Assembly: GCF_035762905.1 (NCBI RefSeq)
Contig: NZ_DASUCC010000109.1
Coordinates: 68,883-132,882 of the forward strand
Origin: DASYTH01 sp035762905
GTDB taxonomy: Bacteria; Actinomycetota; Actinomycetes; Mycobacteriales; Pseudonocardiaceae
DNA length: 64,000 nucleotides
Direction: 5' to 3'
The position numbers and the translations under genes are program-made. The notes beneath the pieces are model-generated. The model saw only the letters and a program-made list of their open reading frames with translations. It searched no databases and had not been told where the DNA came from. Of the stretch, positions 1-7,986 are shown in pieces. Position 1 is the first letter of the stretch, and the number at the start of each line of letters is the position of its first letter.

Positions 1-671
1 AGCGCGGCGACCAGCATCGCCAGCGCCTGCGCCGGGTTGGGTGCCGCGCCGCCGAACCGCCCGGCGTGCAGGGGCCGCCCGGACCCGGTCACGGTCAGCC
101 TCGCGGTGAGCTCACCACGCAGCGAGCAGGTCAGCGCCGGATGGCCGGTCACGTCGGCCTCGGTGTCGCACACCAGCACCAGGTCGACATCCCGCAGCCA
201 GGCGCGCAGCGAGCGCAGGGTGCGCGGCAGGTTCGGGCTGCCGATCTCCTCCTCGCCCTCGTACAGGAACTTGAGGTTCACCCGGCGCCCGGCGGCGGAC
301 AGCTCGCGGACCGCGTGCAGCCCGGCGACCACCGGGCCCTTGTCGTCGCTGGTGCCCCGGCCCCACAGGGTCCGGCCGATCCGTACGGCGGCGTACGGCG
401 GCACCGACCACGACCCGGGCGGACCGGCCGGGACCACGTCGTAGTGACCGTAGATCAACACGGTGGGGGCGCCGGGCAGGCCCCGGCGCTGAGCCGTCAC
501 GACCGGCGCGGAACCGTTGGCGGGCAACGGGACGAGCGTGGCGCCGAGGCCGGCGAGCTGGGTGGCGAGCCAGGCCGACGCGCGGCGCAGGGCCGGTTCG
601 GCCCCCCGCCCCGCACTGACCGTGGGCAGCCGCTGCAGCTCGGCCAGATCCCCGGCGAGACCCGTGATCAT
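1..671 (-). CDS. M20-family metallopeptidase, C-terminus beyond left edge
   Basis: Last visible gene of the leftward sigma-54 cassette; only the N-terminal ~223 residues are inside the window. The translation shows the M20 (dipeptidase/carboxypeptidase) metal-site signatures: YGHYDVVPAG with the first metal His and Asp near residue 80, GRGTSDDKGP with the bridging Asp, and YEGEEEIGS with the catalytic Glu pair. The family hydrolyses dipeptides or N-acyl amino acids with a di-zinc centre. No signal peptide is visible, so it is probably cytosolic. The ATG overlaps the stop of the upstream PLP-enzyme gene (ATGA), so the two are translationally coupled. The substrate cannot be read from the sequence. 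Confidence 0.88.
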   Translation of the reverse strand, partial: MITGLAGDLAELQRLPTVSAGRGAEPALRRASAWLATQLAGLGATLVPLPANGSAPVVTAQRRGLPGAPTVLIYGHYDVVPAGPPGSWSVPPYAAVRIGRTLWGRGTSDDKGPVVAGLHAVRELSAAGRRVNLKFLYEGEEEIGSPNLPRTLRSLRAWLRDVDLVLVCDTEADVTGHPALTCSLRGELTARLTVTGSGRPLHAGRFGGAAPNPAQALAMLVAA

Positions 672-1753
672 GACGCCCGCCCTTCCCCGAGTCGGACTCC
701 GCCCAGCACGTCGGCGAGCGTCCGCACCGCGCGGTCGACCATCGCGGCGCTGTGGTCGGCCGTGATCAGGAACGCGATGCCGATCCCCGGCCGGCACCGG
801 CGGTGCACCAGTACCGAGCGGATTCCCTTGCGCAGCAAGGATTCGTGCACCGCCTGGGCGTTCCCGGCCAGCACCGGCACGGTTTGTGTCGGCCACCGGC
901 CCCCGTCCGGGGCAGGTAGCCCGTAGGTCCGGCACAACGACCGGAACCGCTGCACCAGCGCCGCCACCTGGTGCCGGCGCCGTGTCGCGTCGAGGGACTC
1001 GGTGGCGAGCGCGCCGGCCAGTGCCGCCCTGGCCGCCGCCGAGGGGCCGCCGGCGTGGATCCGGGACGGCCCGGTGCGCCGCACCTGCGCCACCAGCCGG
1101 GCCGGTCCGGTCACCACGGCCAGCGGCGCCCCCAACGCCTTCGCCGCGGACGCCACCAGCACCACCGGTGCGGCGGCCGGCAGGCCGAGCCAGGCCGCGG
1201 TCCCCCCGCCGCCGTGTCCGTACGGCCGGCCGCGGGTGGGCCGCGCCCCGGCAAGGCCGACCGCCTGCGTGTCATCCACCACGATCACCCCTCGTCTCGG
1301 CGCGACCGCCTCGAGCAGCCGGTCCAGCGGGGCGAGCCGGCCGCAGCCGGAGCACAGACCGTCCACGAGCAACACCACCCGCCCTCGCCTCGGCACCGCC
1401 GCGACCACATCGCAGACGTGGCCCGGGTCGAAGTGCCGGACCACGGTGGCGGTGACTCCGTTGGCCCGCAACGCGATCCGGCCTATCGGGTAGGCGACCT
1501 CGTCTACCAGGACGGTCACCGGCCCGGCGGTCAGCACCGACCACACGTCCACCATCGCGTGCAGAGTGGAGGTCTCCAGCACGCCGGCCGCCCGGCCGGT
1601 GCGCCGGGCGAGTTCCGCGGCCAGGCACATGGCCTGCCGCGGCTCGCCGAGCACCGCCGGCCGTCCGGTGGTCAGCCGCCGCCACGGCCGCAGCGCGGCG
1701 TGGTCGTGGCGGTAACCGAGGTAGTCGCTCGCCGTGAAGTCCAGACCTGCCAC
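668..1753 (-). CDS. PLP-dependent fold-type I enzyme, 8-amino-7-oxononanoate synthase-like
   Basis: 361 aa, close to the usual 380-400 aa of the alpha-oxoamine synthase/AONS group. Visible hallmarks are VIVVDDTQAVGLAG (the PLP-ring Asp and following HxxG-like loop, with Gln in place of the usual His) and VLVASAAKALGAP with the Schiff-base lysine. The family condenses an amino acid with an acyl-CoA or carries out related aminotransfer chemistry. No other biotin gene is present, so a biotin role is unlikely. The GTG start lies one base after the stop of the 581-aa protein gene and its stop overlaps the M20 peptidase start, so it is part of the same polycistron. The actual substrate is unknown. 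Confidence 0.82.
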   Translation of the reverse strand: MAGLDFTASDYLGYRHDHAALRPWRRLTTGRPAVLGEPRQAMCLAAELARRTGRAAGVLETSTLHAMVDVWSVLTAGPVTVLVDEVAYPIGRIALRANGVTATVVRHFDPGHVCDVVAAVPRRGRVVLLVDGLCSGCGRLAPLDRLLEAVAPRRGVIVVDDTQAVGLAGARPTRGRPYGHGGGGTAAWLGLPAAAPVVLVASAAKALGAPLAVVTGPARLVAQVRRTGPSRIHAGGPSAAARAALAGALATESLDATRRRHQVAALVQRFRSLCRTYGLPAPDGGRWPTQTVPVLAGNAQAVHESLLRKGIRSVLVHRRCRPGIGIAFLITADHSAAMVDRAVRTLADVLGGVRLGEGRAS

Positions 1754-1754
1754 G

Positions 1755-3500
1755 TCAGGTGGTCAGCTCGTGGACGTTCCTGGCCGAGGCCTGCACCGCA
1801 GGCGTGCCGTTGCCCGAACCGATCGCGCCCCTGGCCGGCGCCGACTCGATCCGCTCCCGCAGCTGCCGCTGCAGCAGGATTCCCGGCATCGTCGTGTCCA
1901 CGGTGGACCTGAGATCCACACCGGTCGCCGCCCGGTAGGCGTGCACGTAACCCTGGATCTCCGGGCGCCAGTAACGGGCCCAGTTCACCGCGGCCTGCGG
2001 CTCGATCTCGGCGGCCCAGTTGCCGAACCGGATGGACAGCAGGATCTGCTCGCCGAACGTGCCCAGGTCCCGGAAATGCGTGACGTTGACGTCGGTCCAC
2101 CCCATCGCCGACTTCACCGTGTCCACCCGGTCCATCCAGGGCTCCCGGTAGGGCACCATGATCCGGCCACCGAGGAACTCGCGCATCTCCGGTCGGGCGA
2201 ACATGAACATCTGCATGAGCATCTCGATCCGGGCGGTCCAGGGCAGGTCGCCGAACTGGTTGTGCGCCCCGGCCGTGACCACCAACTGAGTCTCCCGCAG
2301 CGCGTTGAGCAGCGGGAACCCGTCGGAGTGCACGGTCAGGTCGTCGTCCTGCTGGTAGAAGATCGTGCACAGGTGCAGCAGGTGGTGGAACGCGGAGATG
2401 AACTGCGAGCGGGTGTCCGCGCCGTCCACGTCGCCGACCGCGGTGCCAAGCAGCGTGATGCCGTACTGGTGGTCGTACTCGTAGGCCCGGCGCCGGACCG
2501 ACAGCAGGAACGGCCGGTTCTGGATCCAGCCCCACAGGATGTTGTTCAGCCGCCGCAACGGGTCGATCTCCAGCCGGGCGAGGGGATCCGGCCCGCCGGG
2601 GATCGTGCGCTGGTTCTGGAAGCGGTTGGTGACCGCGTTGTGTGCCTGGACGAGCATGCCCTCCTCGTGCCAGTAGTTCCAGATCAACTCGAGGCCCAAC
2701 GGGCCGACGATCTTGGACGCCAGCACCCCGTAGCTGTCACCGACGACGTCCTGCGGCCGCTTCGGCGGCAGGTCCGACAGCCGGTCCAGGATCAGCTTCA
2801 GATACGGCAGCACCTTCGGCTCGACGCCGACCGCGATCTGCTGGAGGTAGTCGTCACGCATGTCGGACAGCCAACTGTCCGACAGCGACCGCTGGTTGCG
2901 TCGGGAGAGCTCCCTCGGGTCGTCGCCGTCGATCAAGAACTGCTGGTCGTAGCGGTCCTGCAGGTAGTCGGAGTCGAGCCGGGGATTGAGGAAGGTGCCG
3001 TCGACGATCAGTCCGACCTCGTGCTGAAGGAAGAAGGCGGTGGCGGCCCGGAGCACCTCGAATCCGTCGAGTCCGAGAAAGGACAGGTCACCGACCTGCC
3101 GCCGCAGCTCCCTCGTCTCGTTCAGCACGTCCCGGTTCACGTTGAACACCTCGTTGACGTACCGGAAGTAGTTGTTGAACGAGATCGCGTTGGTGCGGTT
3201 GCGGATCAGCGTCCAGAGACCCTGGTGCGCGGTCGGTCCATCGTCCGGCCGGGCCAGCCGAACCGACGGAATGTCCGGAGTGGGCTCGGGATCGCGGACG
3301 ACCGAACGCGGCAGGGTCGGATCGAGGTCCTCGATGAGACCGGGCCCGATGAGTTCGTCGCGGTCGCGCCTGAGCTGCGTGTCGTCCTCTACGACGTGCA
3401 CCGGGTTCGGGGTGCTGGCTTCCAGTGCGGCCTCGATCTCCTGGGAGGTCGGCTTCGGGTCCTGGTTGCCATCGACCGGCTTGCGGTCCTTGGGTGGCAT
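1755..3500 (-). CDS. Conserved-looking hypothetical protein of the sigma-54 cassette (581 aa)
   Basis: I do not recognise this family. The ATG at 3500 is chosen over the longer frame (to 3560) because GAAAGG lies 8 bases upstream. The protein is soluble, with no signal peptide or transmembrane segment. It has an acidic, proline-containing N-terminal ~90 residues, then a mostly alpha-helical, aromatic-rich body (many Trp/Tyr/Phe, for example NNYFRYVNEVF and EYDHQYGITLL). It follows the metallopeptidase gene by 46 bp and precedes the PLP-enzyme gene by one base, so it is almost certainly co-transcribed with them. A structural, scaffold or enzyme role are all possible; nothing in the sequence picks one. 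Confidence 0.8.
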   Translation of the reverse strand: MPPKDRKPVDGNQDPKPTSQEIEAALEASTPNPVHVVEDDTQLRRDRDELIGPGLIEDLDPTLPRSVVRDPEPTPDIPSVRLARPDDGPTAHQGLWTLIRNRTNAISFNNYFRYVNEVFNVNRDVLNETRELRRQVGDLSFLGLDGFEVLRAATAFFLQHEVGLIVDGTFLNPRLDSDYLQDRYDQQFLIDGDDPRELSRRNQRSLSDSWLSDMRDDYLQQIAVGVEPKVLPYLKLILDRLSDLPPKRPQDVVGDSYGVLASKIVGPLGLELIWNYWHEEGMLVQAHNAVTNRFQNQRTIPGGPDPLARLEIDPLRRLNNILWGWIQNRPFLLSVRRRAYEYDHQYGITLLGTAVGDVDGADTRSQFISAFHHLLHLCTIFYQQDDDLTVHSDGFPLLNALRETQLVVTAGAHNQFGDLPWTARIEMLMQMFMFARPEMREFLGGRIMVPYREPWMDRVDTVKSAMGWTDVNVTHFRDLGTFGEQILLSIRFGNWAAEIEPQAAVNWARYWRPEIQGYVHAYRAATGVDLRSTVDTTMPGILLQRQLRERIESAPARGAIGSGNGTPAVQASARNVHELTT

Positions 3501-3546
3501 GGAATCGGCCTTTCTGTGCGGGCGCACGGCGTGCGCCGGTGTTCGG

Positions 3547-4851
3547 TCAGCCGGCGGCACCGGCCGGTTGAAGTTGCGGGTTCGAGTGGGCGGCGGCCAT
3601 CCGCAACGTGGACCGCATCGCCCAGCCGGTGAGCATCCGGCTGACCGCCCGGCTTTCCTGCCGGGCGGTCAGCCGGCCGTCCCAGCGGGCCTGCCCGAGC
3701 ACCGCGAACCGCAGCGCCGGCCGGACGTCGGCGGTGAGGTCGGGCCGCGTCACGCACGCGCCGAACAACCGGCGCAACGGTTCCGGATGCCGGCTGGGAT
3801 GGGCGAGCGCGTCGGCCAGCGTGGTTCCGCGCAGCCCGGCCGGGGTGTGCCCGGCGAGCAACCTGGCCAGTGCCGGGATGGTCGGAGCCAGGTGGCCGAT
3901 CACCTCGGCCACCTCCGGTTCGGCGCCGGACAGCGGGTAGAGCCGCAGCCACAGCCGGCGCAGCTGTGACCACTGTGGACTCGGGTAGAGCGTGTCGCCG
4001 ATCGTCGCCGACACCATGACCCTGATCCACGGGAACGGATGCGGATCGTCCAGTGTGAACCGGAATACGAACGGCCTCGGCAGGCTGACCACACCCATCA
4101 GGCCGAGCGTCGATCCGATGCCGAGCTTCGCCACCGACCAGAAGTCCGCTGTGATCTCGGAAATCCAGGTCGCCCAGCATCGCCACGGCAGTCGTTCGGA
4201 CACCGGTGCGGAGCCGGCCCGGTCGAGCAGTTCTGCCCGCAGGGCCGGCACCAGATCCAGAAGTGCCGCGCCCTGATGGCCCACCTCGTGGAACAGCGAC
4301 GAGGCGATGCCGTGACCGACCATCCGCTCCCGCGGTATCCGGATGATGGCGACCGGATTGGTCGCCTCGCCCGGCAACCGCGTCCTGGCCCGGCGGATCG
4401 CCGCGCCCGGCCCCCGGTCCAGGTAGCAGATGATCGGCACCGCCTCGCTCGCGATTCCGTCGTTGAGCCGCAACGCATCCCCGGCCGCGACGTCCATTCC
4501 GGACAGCCAGGTTCCGACCGCGCTCTCCGAGCGTTGGGTGATCGCGTCGGAGAACAGGTCGAGCTGTGCCAGGTGCTCATTGAGCCGCAGCCGCAGCGTG
4601 GTGAACCGCCGCTGCGCCTCGGTGGCCGGAGCCGCCCGGCCCGGCCCGGCGAGCCAACTCAGGAATGCCCGTCCCAGCCGGCGCAACTTCGCCCGCTCGC
4701 GCAGCAGCAGCTTCTCCACGCCGATCAGGGCGCCGGGCAGCAGCACGGCGGCCGGCAGCATGGTCTCCTGCAGCACGAACGGCTTGAGCGCCTCGACCCG
4801 GACGAGTAGCGCACGCGTCTCGGCGGCGAGGAAGTCACTGGGATCGGGCAT
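3547..4851 (-). CDS. Putative HExxH zinc metallopeptidase (434 aa)
   Basis: A zinc-binding HEVGH motif lies at residues ~188-192 (context SSLFHEVGHQG). About 40 residues later comes SEITADFW, where Glu232 and Asp236 fit the gluzincin pattern of a third ligand followed by a stabilising acid. The first ~70 residues contain a hydrophobic stretch (ETMLPAAVLLPGALIGVE) that could be a membrane-associated helix. There is no classical signal peptide. The start lies 3 bp after the stop of acidic protein B without its own strong Shine-Dalgarno, which implies translational coupling. Position and coupling suggest that it processes, or is delivered with, the two acidic proteins; that is inference. No closer family name is recognised. 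Confidence 0.78.
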   Translation of the reverse strand: MPDPSDFLAAETRALLVRVEALKPFVLQETMLPAAVLLPGALIGVEKLLLRERAKLRRLGRAFLSWLAGPGRAAPATEAQRRFTTLRLRLNEHLAQLDLFSDAITQRSESAVGTWLSGMDVAAGDALRLNDGIASEAVPIICYLDRGPGAAIRRARTRLPGEATNPVAIIRIPRERMVGHGIASSLFHEVGHQGAALLDLVPALRAELLDRAGSAPVSERLPWRCWATWISEITADFWSVAKLGIGSTLGLMGVVSLPRPFVFRFTLDDPHPFPWIRVMVSATIGDTLYPSPQWSQLRRLWLRLYPLSGAEPEVAEVIGHLAPTIPALARLLAGHTPAGLRGTTLADALAHPSRHPEPLRRLFGACVTRPDLTADVRPALRFAVLGQARWDGRLTARQESRAVSRMLTGWAMRSTLRMAAAHSNPQLQPAGAAG

Positions 4852-4854
4852 GAC

Positions 4855-5739
4855 TCACGCGCCGATGAGGACGATGTTTCCGCCCTTGCGCACCCACTGG
4901 CCGCGCTCGCCCGGACCGCCGTTCTGGCCGTTCGCGTCGTCCTGGGGGAAGCCGTCCTGGTCGTAGGCGTCCCCGTTGGTGGACTCGACGGGCCGGTCGT
5001 AGCCGTAGGTCCCGCCGCGCCGGTAGCCGCCGCGGGGTCCGCGCCTGCGCTGACCGGTCGTGGCCGGCCGGCGGGTCCGGAAGCGCTGCGGAGTACGCCG
5101 GCCCCGCTGCAGCGCGGCCGGCGCGTGCGCCTTGGTCGCGCTCAGCACGGCCCGGCGGGCCGCGGTCATCGGCGGCACACCGCGCGAGGTCTGCGCGGAG
5201 GCGCGGCGGGCGGCGGTGGCACCGATCCGGACGAACCGGCGAGCCATCTCGAACTCCAGCTCCTGCTGGTTGATCTCCTGCTCGAACTCGAACAGGCCGC
5301 TGGCCAGCGATCCGAGCTTCGAGCCGATCGCGGTCCCGATGCCGGGCGCGACCATCGACCCGAGGGCGCCGCCGACCACCGGAAGGGCCTTCTTCGCCAC
5401 GCCTTTCAGCACCCCGCCGAGCGCCTTGCCCGCCTTGGAGCGGGCGAAGTTCCGCACGCCCTTGACGGCGCGGCCCACCAGCTTGCCGATGAACTGCTCC
5501 AGCTCCTGCTCGGTGCTGACCTCCAGCAACTCGCTGGCCAGCTCCAACTCCTCCTGCTCGGACAGTGGTCCGGTGAGCTCGCCGCCGAGCACGGAGCTGA
5601 CCAGCCCGCCCAGGAAGTCCTCCTGCTCGTACTCGTCCTCGAACTCGCCCTCGTCCTCCAGCTCGAGGTAGTCCTCGTGCTCGTGCGCCTCGTCCTCGAG
5701 CTCGAGGTAGTCCTCATACTCGGTCATCGTCGCGGTCAT
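4855..5739 (-). CDS. Acidic-head / glycine-zipper protein B (paralogue of the 5772-6593 product)
   Basis: 294 aa. The ATG at 5739 has AAAGGG 8 bases upstream and is preferred to the longer frame reaching 5850. Architecture: residues 7-41 are extremely acidic with a twice-repeated EDYLELEDE; residues ~60-90 are amphipathic helices (EQELEQFIGKLVG); residues ~105-150 form a Gly/Ala-rich glycine-zipper hairpin (GGVLKGVAKKALPVVGG, then APGIGTAIGSKLG); a second acidic patch follows (FEFEQEINQQELEFEMARRF). The tail is Arg/Gly-rich and ends in GQWVRKGGNIVLIGA. The paralogue 33 bp upstream has the same order of parts and the same C-terminal G-x-W-x4-G-x-x-I-V-L motif. A membrane-inserting effector, pore-former or structural polymer are candidate roles; unproven. 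Confidence 0.82.
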   Translation of the reverse strand: MTATMTEYEDYLELEDEAHEHEDYLELEDEGEFEDEYEQEDFLGGLVSSVLGGELTGPLSEQEELELASELLEVSTEQELEQFIGKLVGRAVKGVRNFARSKAGKALGGVLKGVAKKALPVVGGALGSMVAPGIGTAIGSKLGSLASGLFEFEQEINQQELEFEMARRFVRIGATAARRASAQTSRGVPPMTAARRAVLSATKAHAPAALQRGRRTPQRFRTRRPATTGQRRRGPRGGYRRGGTYGYDRPVESTNGDAYDQDGFPQDDANGQNGGPGERGQWVRKGGNIVLIGA

Positions 5740-5771
5740 CGAATTTCCCTTTCTTGTCGCGGGTCTGGTGG

Positions 5772-6593
5772 TCAGCGGGGGAGCAGGACGATGGTGTTGC
5801 CGCGCATCTCCCAGCGGCCGGCGCGCGGCATGCCGGTGGCCACGCCGCACGCGCAGCCGCGCCGCTTGCGGGCCGCGGTGCCGGTCTGGGTGGCGCGCTG
5901 GGCCGCGGGGGAGGACCGCGGGATCCGGGCTGTCTCGAGCATCCGGTCGGTGATCAGGCCGGGGGCCTGCTCACGGGCGGCGGCGACCGTGGCCTGCCGC
6001 GCGACCTGGGCCGCCGGGCCGGTGCCCACCCTGCGCAGGCAGTTGCGGATCGCGTCGGTGGCGAAGCGGACGAACTGCCGGGCGACCTCGAACTCCTGGT
6101 CCTCGGCGCTCATGCCCTCCAACTCGAGCCCGAAGTACCGCTTGGCCGCGGTGCCCAGCGCACCGCCGGCCCGGGCGCCGGCCTTGCGGTAGCGCGAACG
6201 CGAGCCGCCGGTCACGCCGGCCAGGGCGGCGCCGGCGGCACCGCCCGCCGCGCGGCCCAGTACCGGTAGCACCCGCCCGGCGGCCTTCTTGAGGATGCCG
6301 CCGATCTGGCGGCCCTCCCGGCTGCGGGCGAAGTCCGACGCCGCGCCGGTGACGGTCCGCAGGACGTCGCCGAGGAAGTGCTCCAGTTCCTGCTCACTGG
6401 TGATCTCGAGGAACTGGGTCGCCAGCTCCACCTCGGCGTTCTCCCCGAGCTCCGGTTCGTTTTCGTCCTCGAACTCGAGGAAGTCCTCGCTCTCGTCCTC
6501 GTACTCGCCCGTGTACTCGTCCTCGTACTCCCGCTCGCGCAAGGCGAGCGGCGGCCCGGACTCCTCGAGCTGTACCTGGTCGATGTCATGCAT
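5772..6593 (-). CDS. Acidic-head / glycine-zipper protein A, first gene behind the sigma-54 promoter
   Basis: 273 aa, starting at an ATG preceded by an excellent GGAGG 6 bases upstream and lying about 40 bases downstream of the -12 element at 6631-6635. The order of parts mirrors protein B: an acidic segment at residues ~20-55 (EYEDEYTGEYEDESEDFLEF); amphipathic helices containing TSEQELEHFLGDVL; a glycine-zipper/Ala core at ~97-130 (GGILKKAAGRVLPVLG, AAGGAAGAALAG); a helix EFEVARQFVRFATDAIRNCL; a basic tail; and the C-terminal motif GRWEMRGNTIVLLPR. No signal peptide is visible. The family is unknown to me by name; I have only an unverified impression of similar proteins in non-actinobacterial phyla. 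It is the first and probably most highly expressed product of the operon. Confidence 0.84.
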   Translation of the reverse strand: MHDIDQVQLEESGPPLALREREYEDEYTGEYEDESEDFLEFEDENEPELGENAEVELATQFLEITSEQELEHFLGDVLRTVTGAASDFARSREGRQIGGILKKAAGRVLPVLGRAAGGAAGAALAGVTGGSRSRYRKAGARAGGALGTAAKRYFGLELEGMSAEDQEFEVARQFVRFATDAIRNCLRRVGTGPAAQVARQATVAAAREQAPGLITDRMLETARIPRSSPAAQRATQTGTAARKRRGCACGVATGMPRAGRWEMRGNTIVLLPR

Positions 6594-6630
6594 GTGTGCC
6601 TCCGTGGTCGTGACCGGCTACGGAGACGAA

Positions 6631-6647
6631 TGCAATTTCCGTGCCAA
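6631..6647 (-). promoter_or_regulatory. Sigma-54 (-24/-12) promoter
   Basis: Read on the minus strand the site is TTGGCACGGAAATTGCA. It has the invariant GG and GC dinucleotides 12 bases apart and matches the consensus TGGCACG-N4-TTGCW at every defined position. Transcription would start about 12 bases after the GC, roughly at 6618-6622, leaving a short leader before the GGAGG and ATG of the gene starting at 6593. It sits between the sigma-54 gene (ending at 6727) and the acidic-protein operon, exactly where a self-contained regulon would need it. Confidence 0.92.
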
Positions 6648-6726
6648 CCCCCCGCCGGGAGGCGACCAGGGAAAACGGGGTGGTTGCGCGAAGACCGGTT
6701 CGTTCGTGGCGAAGGTGGGTTCGCGC

Positions 6727-7986
6727 TCAGCGGGCCGGCAGGCCGAGCTCGAGCCGGTACTTGGCGACCGCCCGGCGGCTCAGCACGATCCCGCGCGCCG
6801 CCAGCAGTTCCACCACCCTCCGGTCCGGCGGTCGAGGGACGGTGGAGCACAGCTCGGCGACCGCCGCGCGGGCGTCGTGGTTGGTCCCGAACATCCTGCG
6901 CAGGGCGATGAGCTGGCCGCTGACCAGCCGGGCGTGCCGGTGTGCCACGGCCCGGCTGATCGTCGACTCGTGCACCCGCAACCGTTGTGCGGCCTTGGTC
7001 TGGGTCAGCGGGGCAAACGCCGTCGAGCCGGCGAGCAGCGCAGGCGCGTGGTGCTCGCCGAGCAGGTCGCCGAGTCGCTGCAGCATGGACCAGCGGCGCT
7101 GGACCCGGCTGATCACGGTGCGCGCGTCCCGCATCCCGTCGCGGACCGAGGCCAACCTCCCGGCGGCGGCGAGATAGCCGGGATCGACGTCCAGGGCGAG
7201 CCCCTCGGACTCGGTGACCAGCGCGCGGACCCGGCCGCCGGCCACCTCGAAGATCAGGTCCGGCGGGCGCGGCGCCGGCCGGGACGGCCCGTCGCCGAGC
7301 CCGGGGTAGGGGCGCAACAGCCGGCCGAGGCGGGTGAGCAACGTTCGCACCACCTCAGGGGAACAGTCCTCGGCGGCCGCGATTCTGGCGAGCTCGCCCG
7401 CCTCGAGCCAGCCGGCGTGCACGGTCAGCAGGCGGCGGGCCAGTGCGCGCTCGGCCGGGCGCAACGGTGCGGCCCCGAGTTGGACGAGCAGGCTCTCCGC
7501 CGGGGTGGCCGCGGCGACACCCGGCGGACCGACGGCGCGCAGCACCTCGATGACGGCGTCGAGTTGGGCCGGGCCGACCCCGTGGCGCAGCACATCCCGG
7601 CGGGCCGCGGCGGTGAGCAGGCCGCGCTCGTCCAGCGCCGCCAGCACGGTCGCCACCGCCCCGGCCAGTGCCCGCGGTGCGGCCAGCCGCGCGTCGCGGT
7701 GCAGCGCATGCCAGGCCGAGACGGTCGCGGCGGGCTCGACGTCTCCGCCGCGGGCGGCCGATCCGCACCGCGGGCACGCGCCCGCCGCGAGTCCGCGACC
7801 GCATCGCGGGCACACCGGCCGCTGCCGGACCACGAGCGCGGGGTTGCGGTCGGCCTCGGCCAGCACCGCGTCCCGCAGGTCGCCTGCGGGCATCGCCAGC
7901 AGCGTGGCGGACACCATCGTCGAGACGCTGACCCGGGTGCGCAGTTCAGCGCGCGGCGCTGCCTGGACACTCGGGCCGGTGATCAC
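6727..7986 (-). CDS. rpoN: RNA polymerase sigma-54 factor (RpoN), with a zinc-ribbon-like insert
   Basis: 419 aa (typical RpoN 430-500). Residues ~15-52 resemble region I, the activator-contacting segment, ending in the conserved NPAL. The usual acidic region II is replaced by a two-CxxC stretch (CPRCG at 59-63 and 71-75) that looks like a zinc ribbon. The core-binding and DNA-binding domains follow, with the HTH VHESTISRAVAHRHARL at ~338 and the RpoN box SRRAVAKYRLELG at the C-terminus, which contacts the -24 element. The GTG start overlaps the activator stop (GTGA), so both are made together. Sigma-54 needs an ATP-driven activator, encoded immediately upstream. This is highly unusual for an actinomycete; codon use matches the neighbours. 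Confidence 0.93.
   Translation of the reverse strand: MITGPSVQAAPRAELRTRVSVSTMVSATLLAMPAGDLRDAVLAEADRNPALVVRQRPVCPRCGRGLAAGACPRCGSAARGGDVEPAATVSAWHALHRDARLAAPRALAGAVATVLAALDERGLLTAAARRDVLRHGVGPAQLDAVIEVLRAVGPPGVAAATPAESLLVQLGAAPLRPAERALARRLLTVHAGWLEAGELARIAAAEDCSPEVVRTLLTRLGRLLRPYPGLGDGPSRPAPRPPDLIFEVAGGRVRALVTESEGLALDVDPGYLAAAGRLASVRDGMRDARTVISRVQRRWSMLQRLGDLLGEHHAPALLAGSTAFAPLTQTKAAQRLRVHESTISRAVAHRHARLVSGQLIALRRMFGTNHDARAAVAELCSTVPRPPDRRVVELLAARGIVLSRRAVAKYRLELGLPAR

Noticed and set aside
668..1753. Biotin-synthesis gene bioF
   Set aside because: The AONS-like fold is clear, but there are no other biotin genes, the sequence is divergent at the usual SHxxG site, and it belongs to the sigma-54 operon.
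1734..3632. Long + strand open frame (632 codons) antisense to the 581-aa protein
   Set aside because: Composition (VEQREPV, PDRQQERP type, no domains) is that of a GC-rich antisense shadow; the minus strand gene has a ribosome site, operon context and normal composition.
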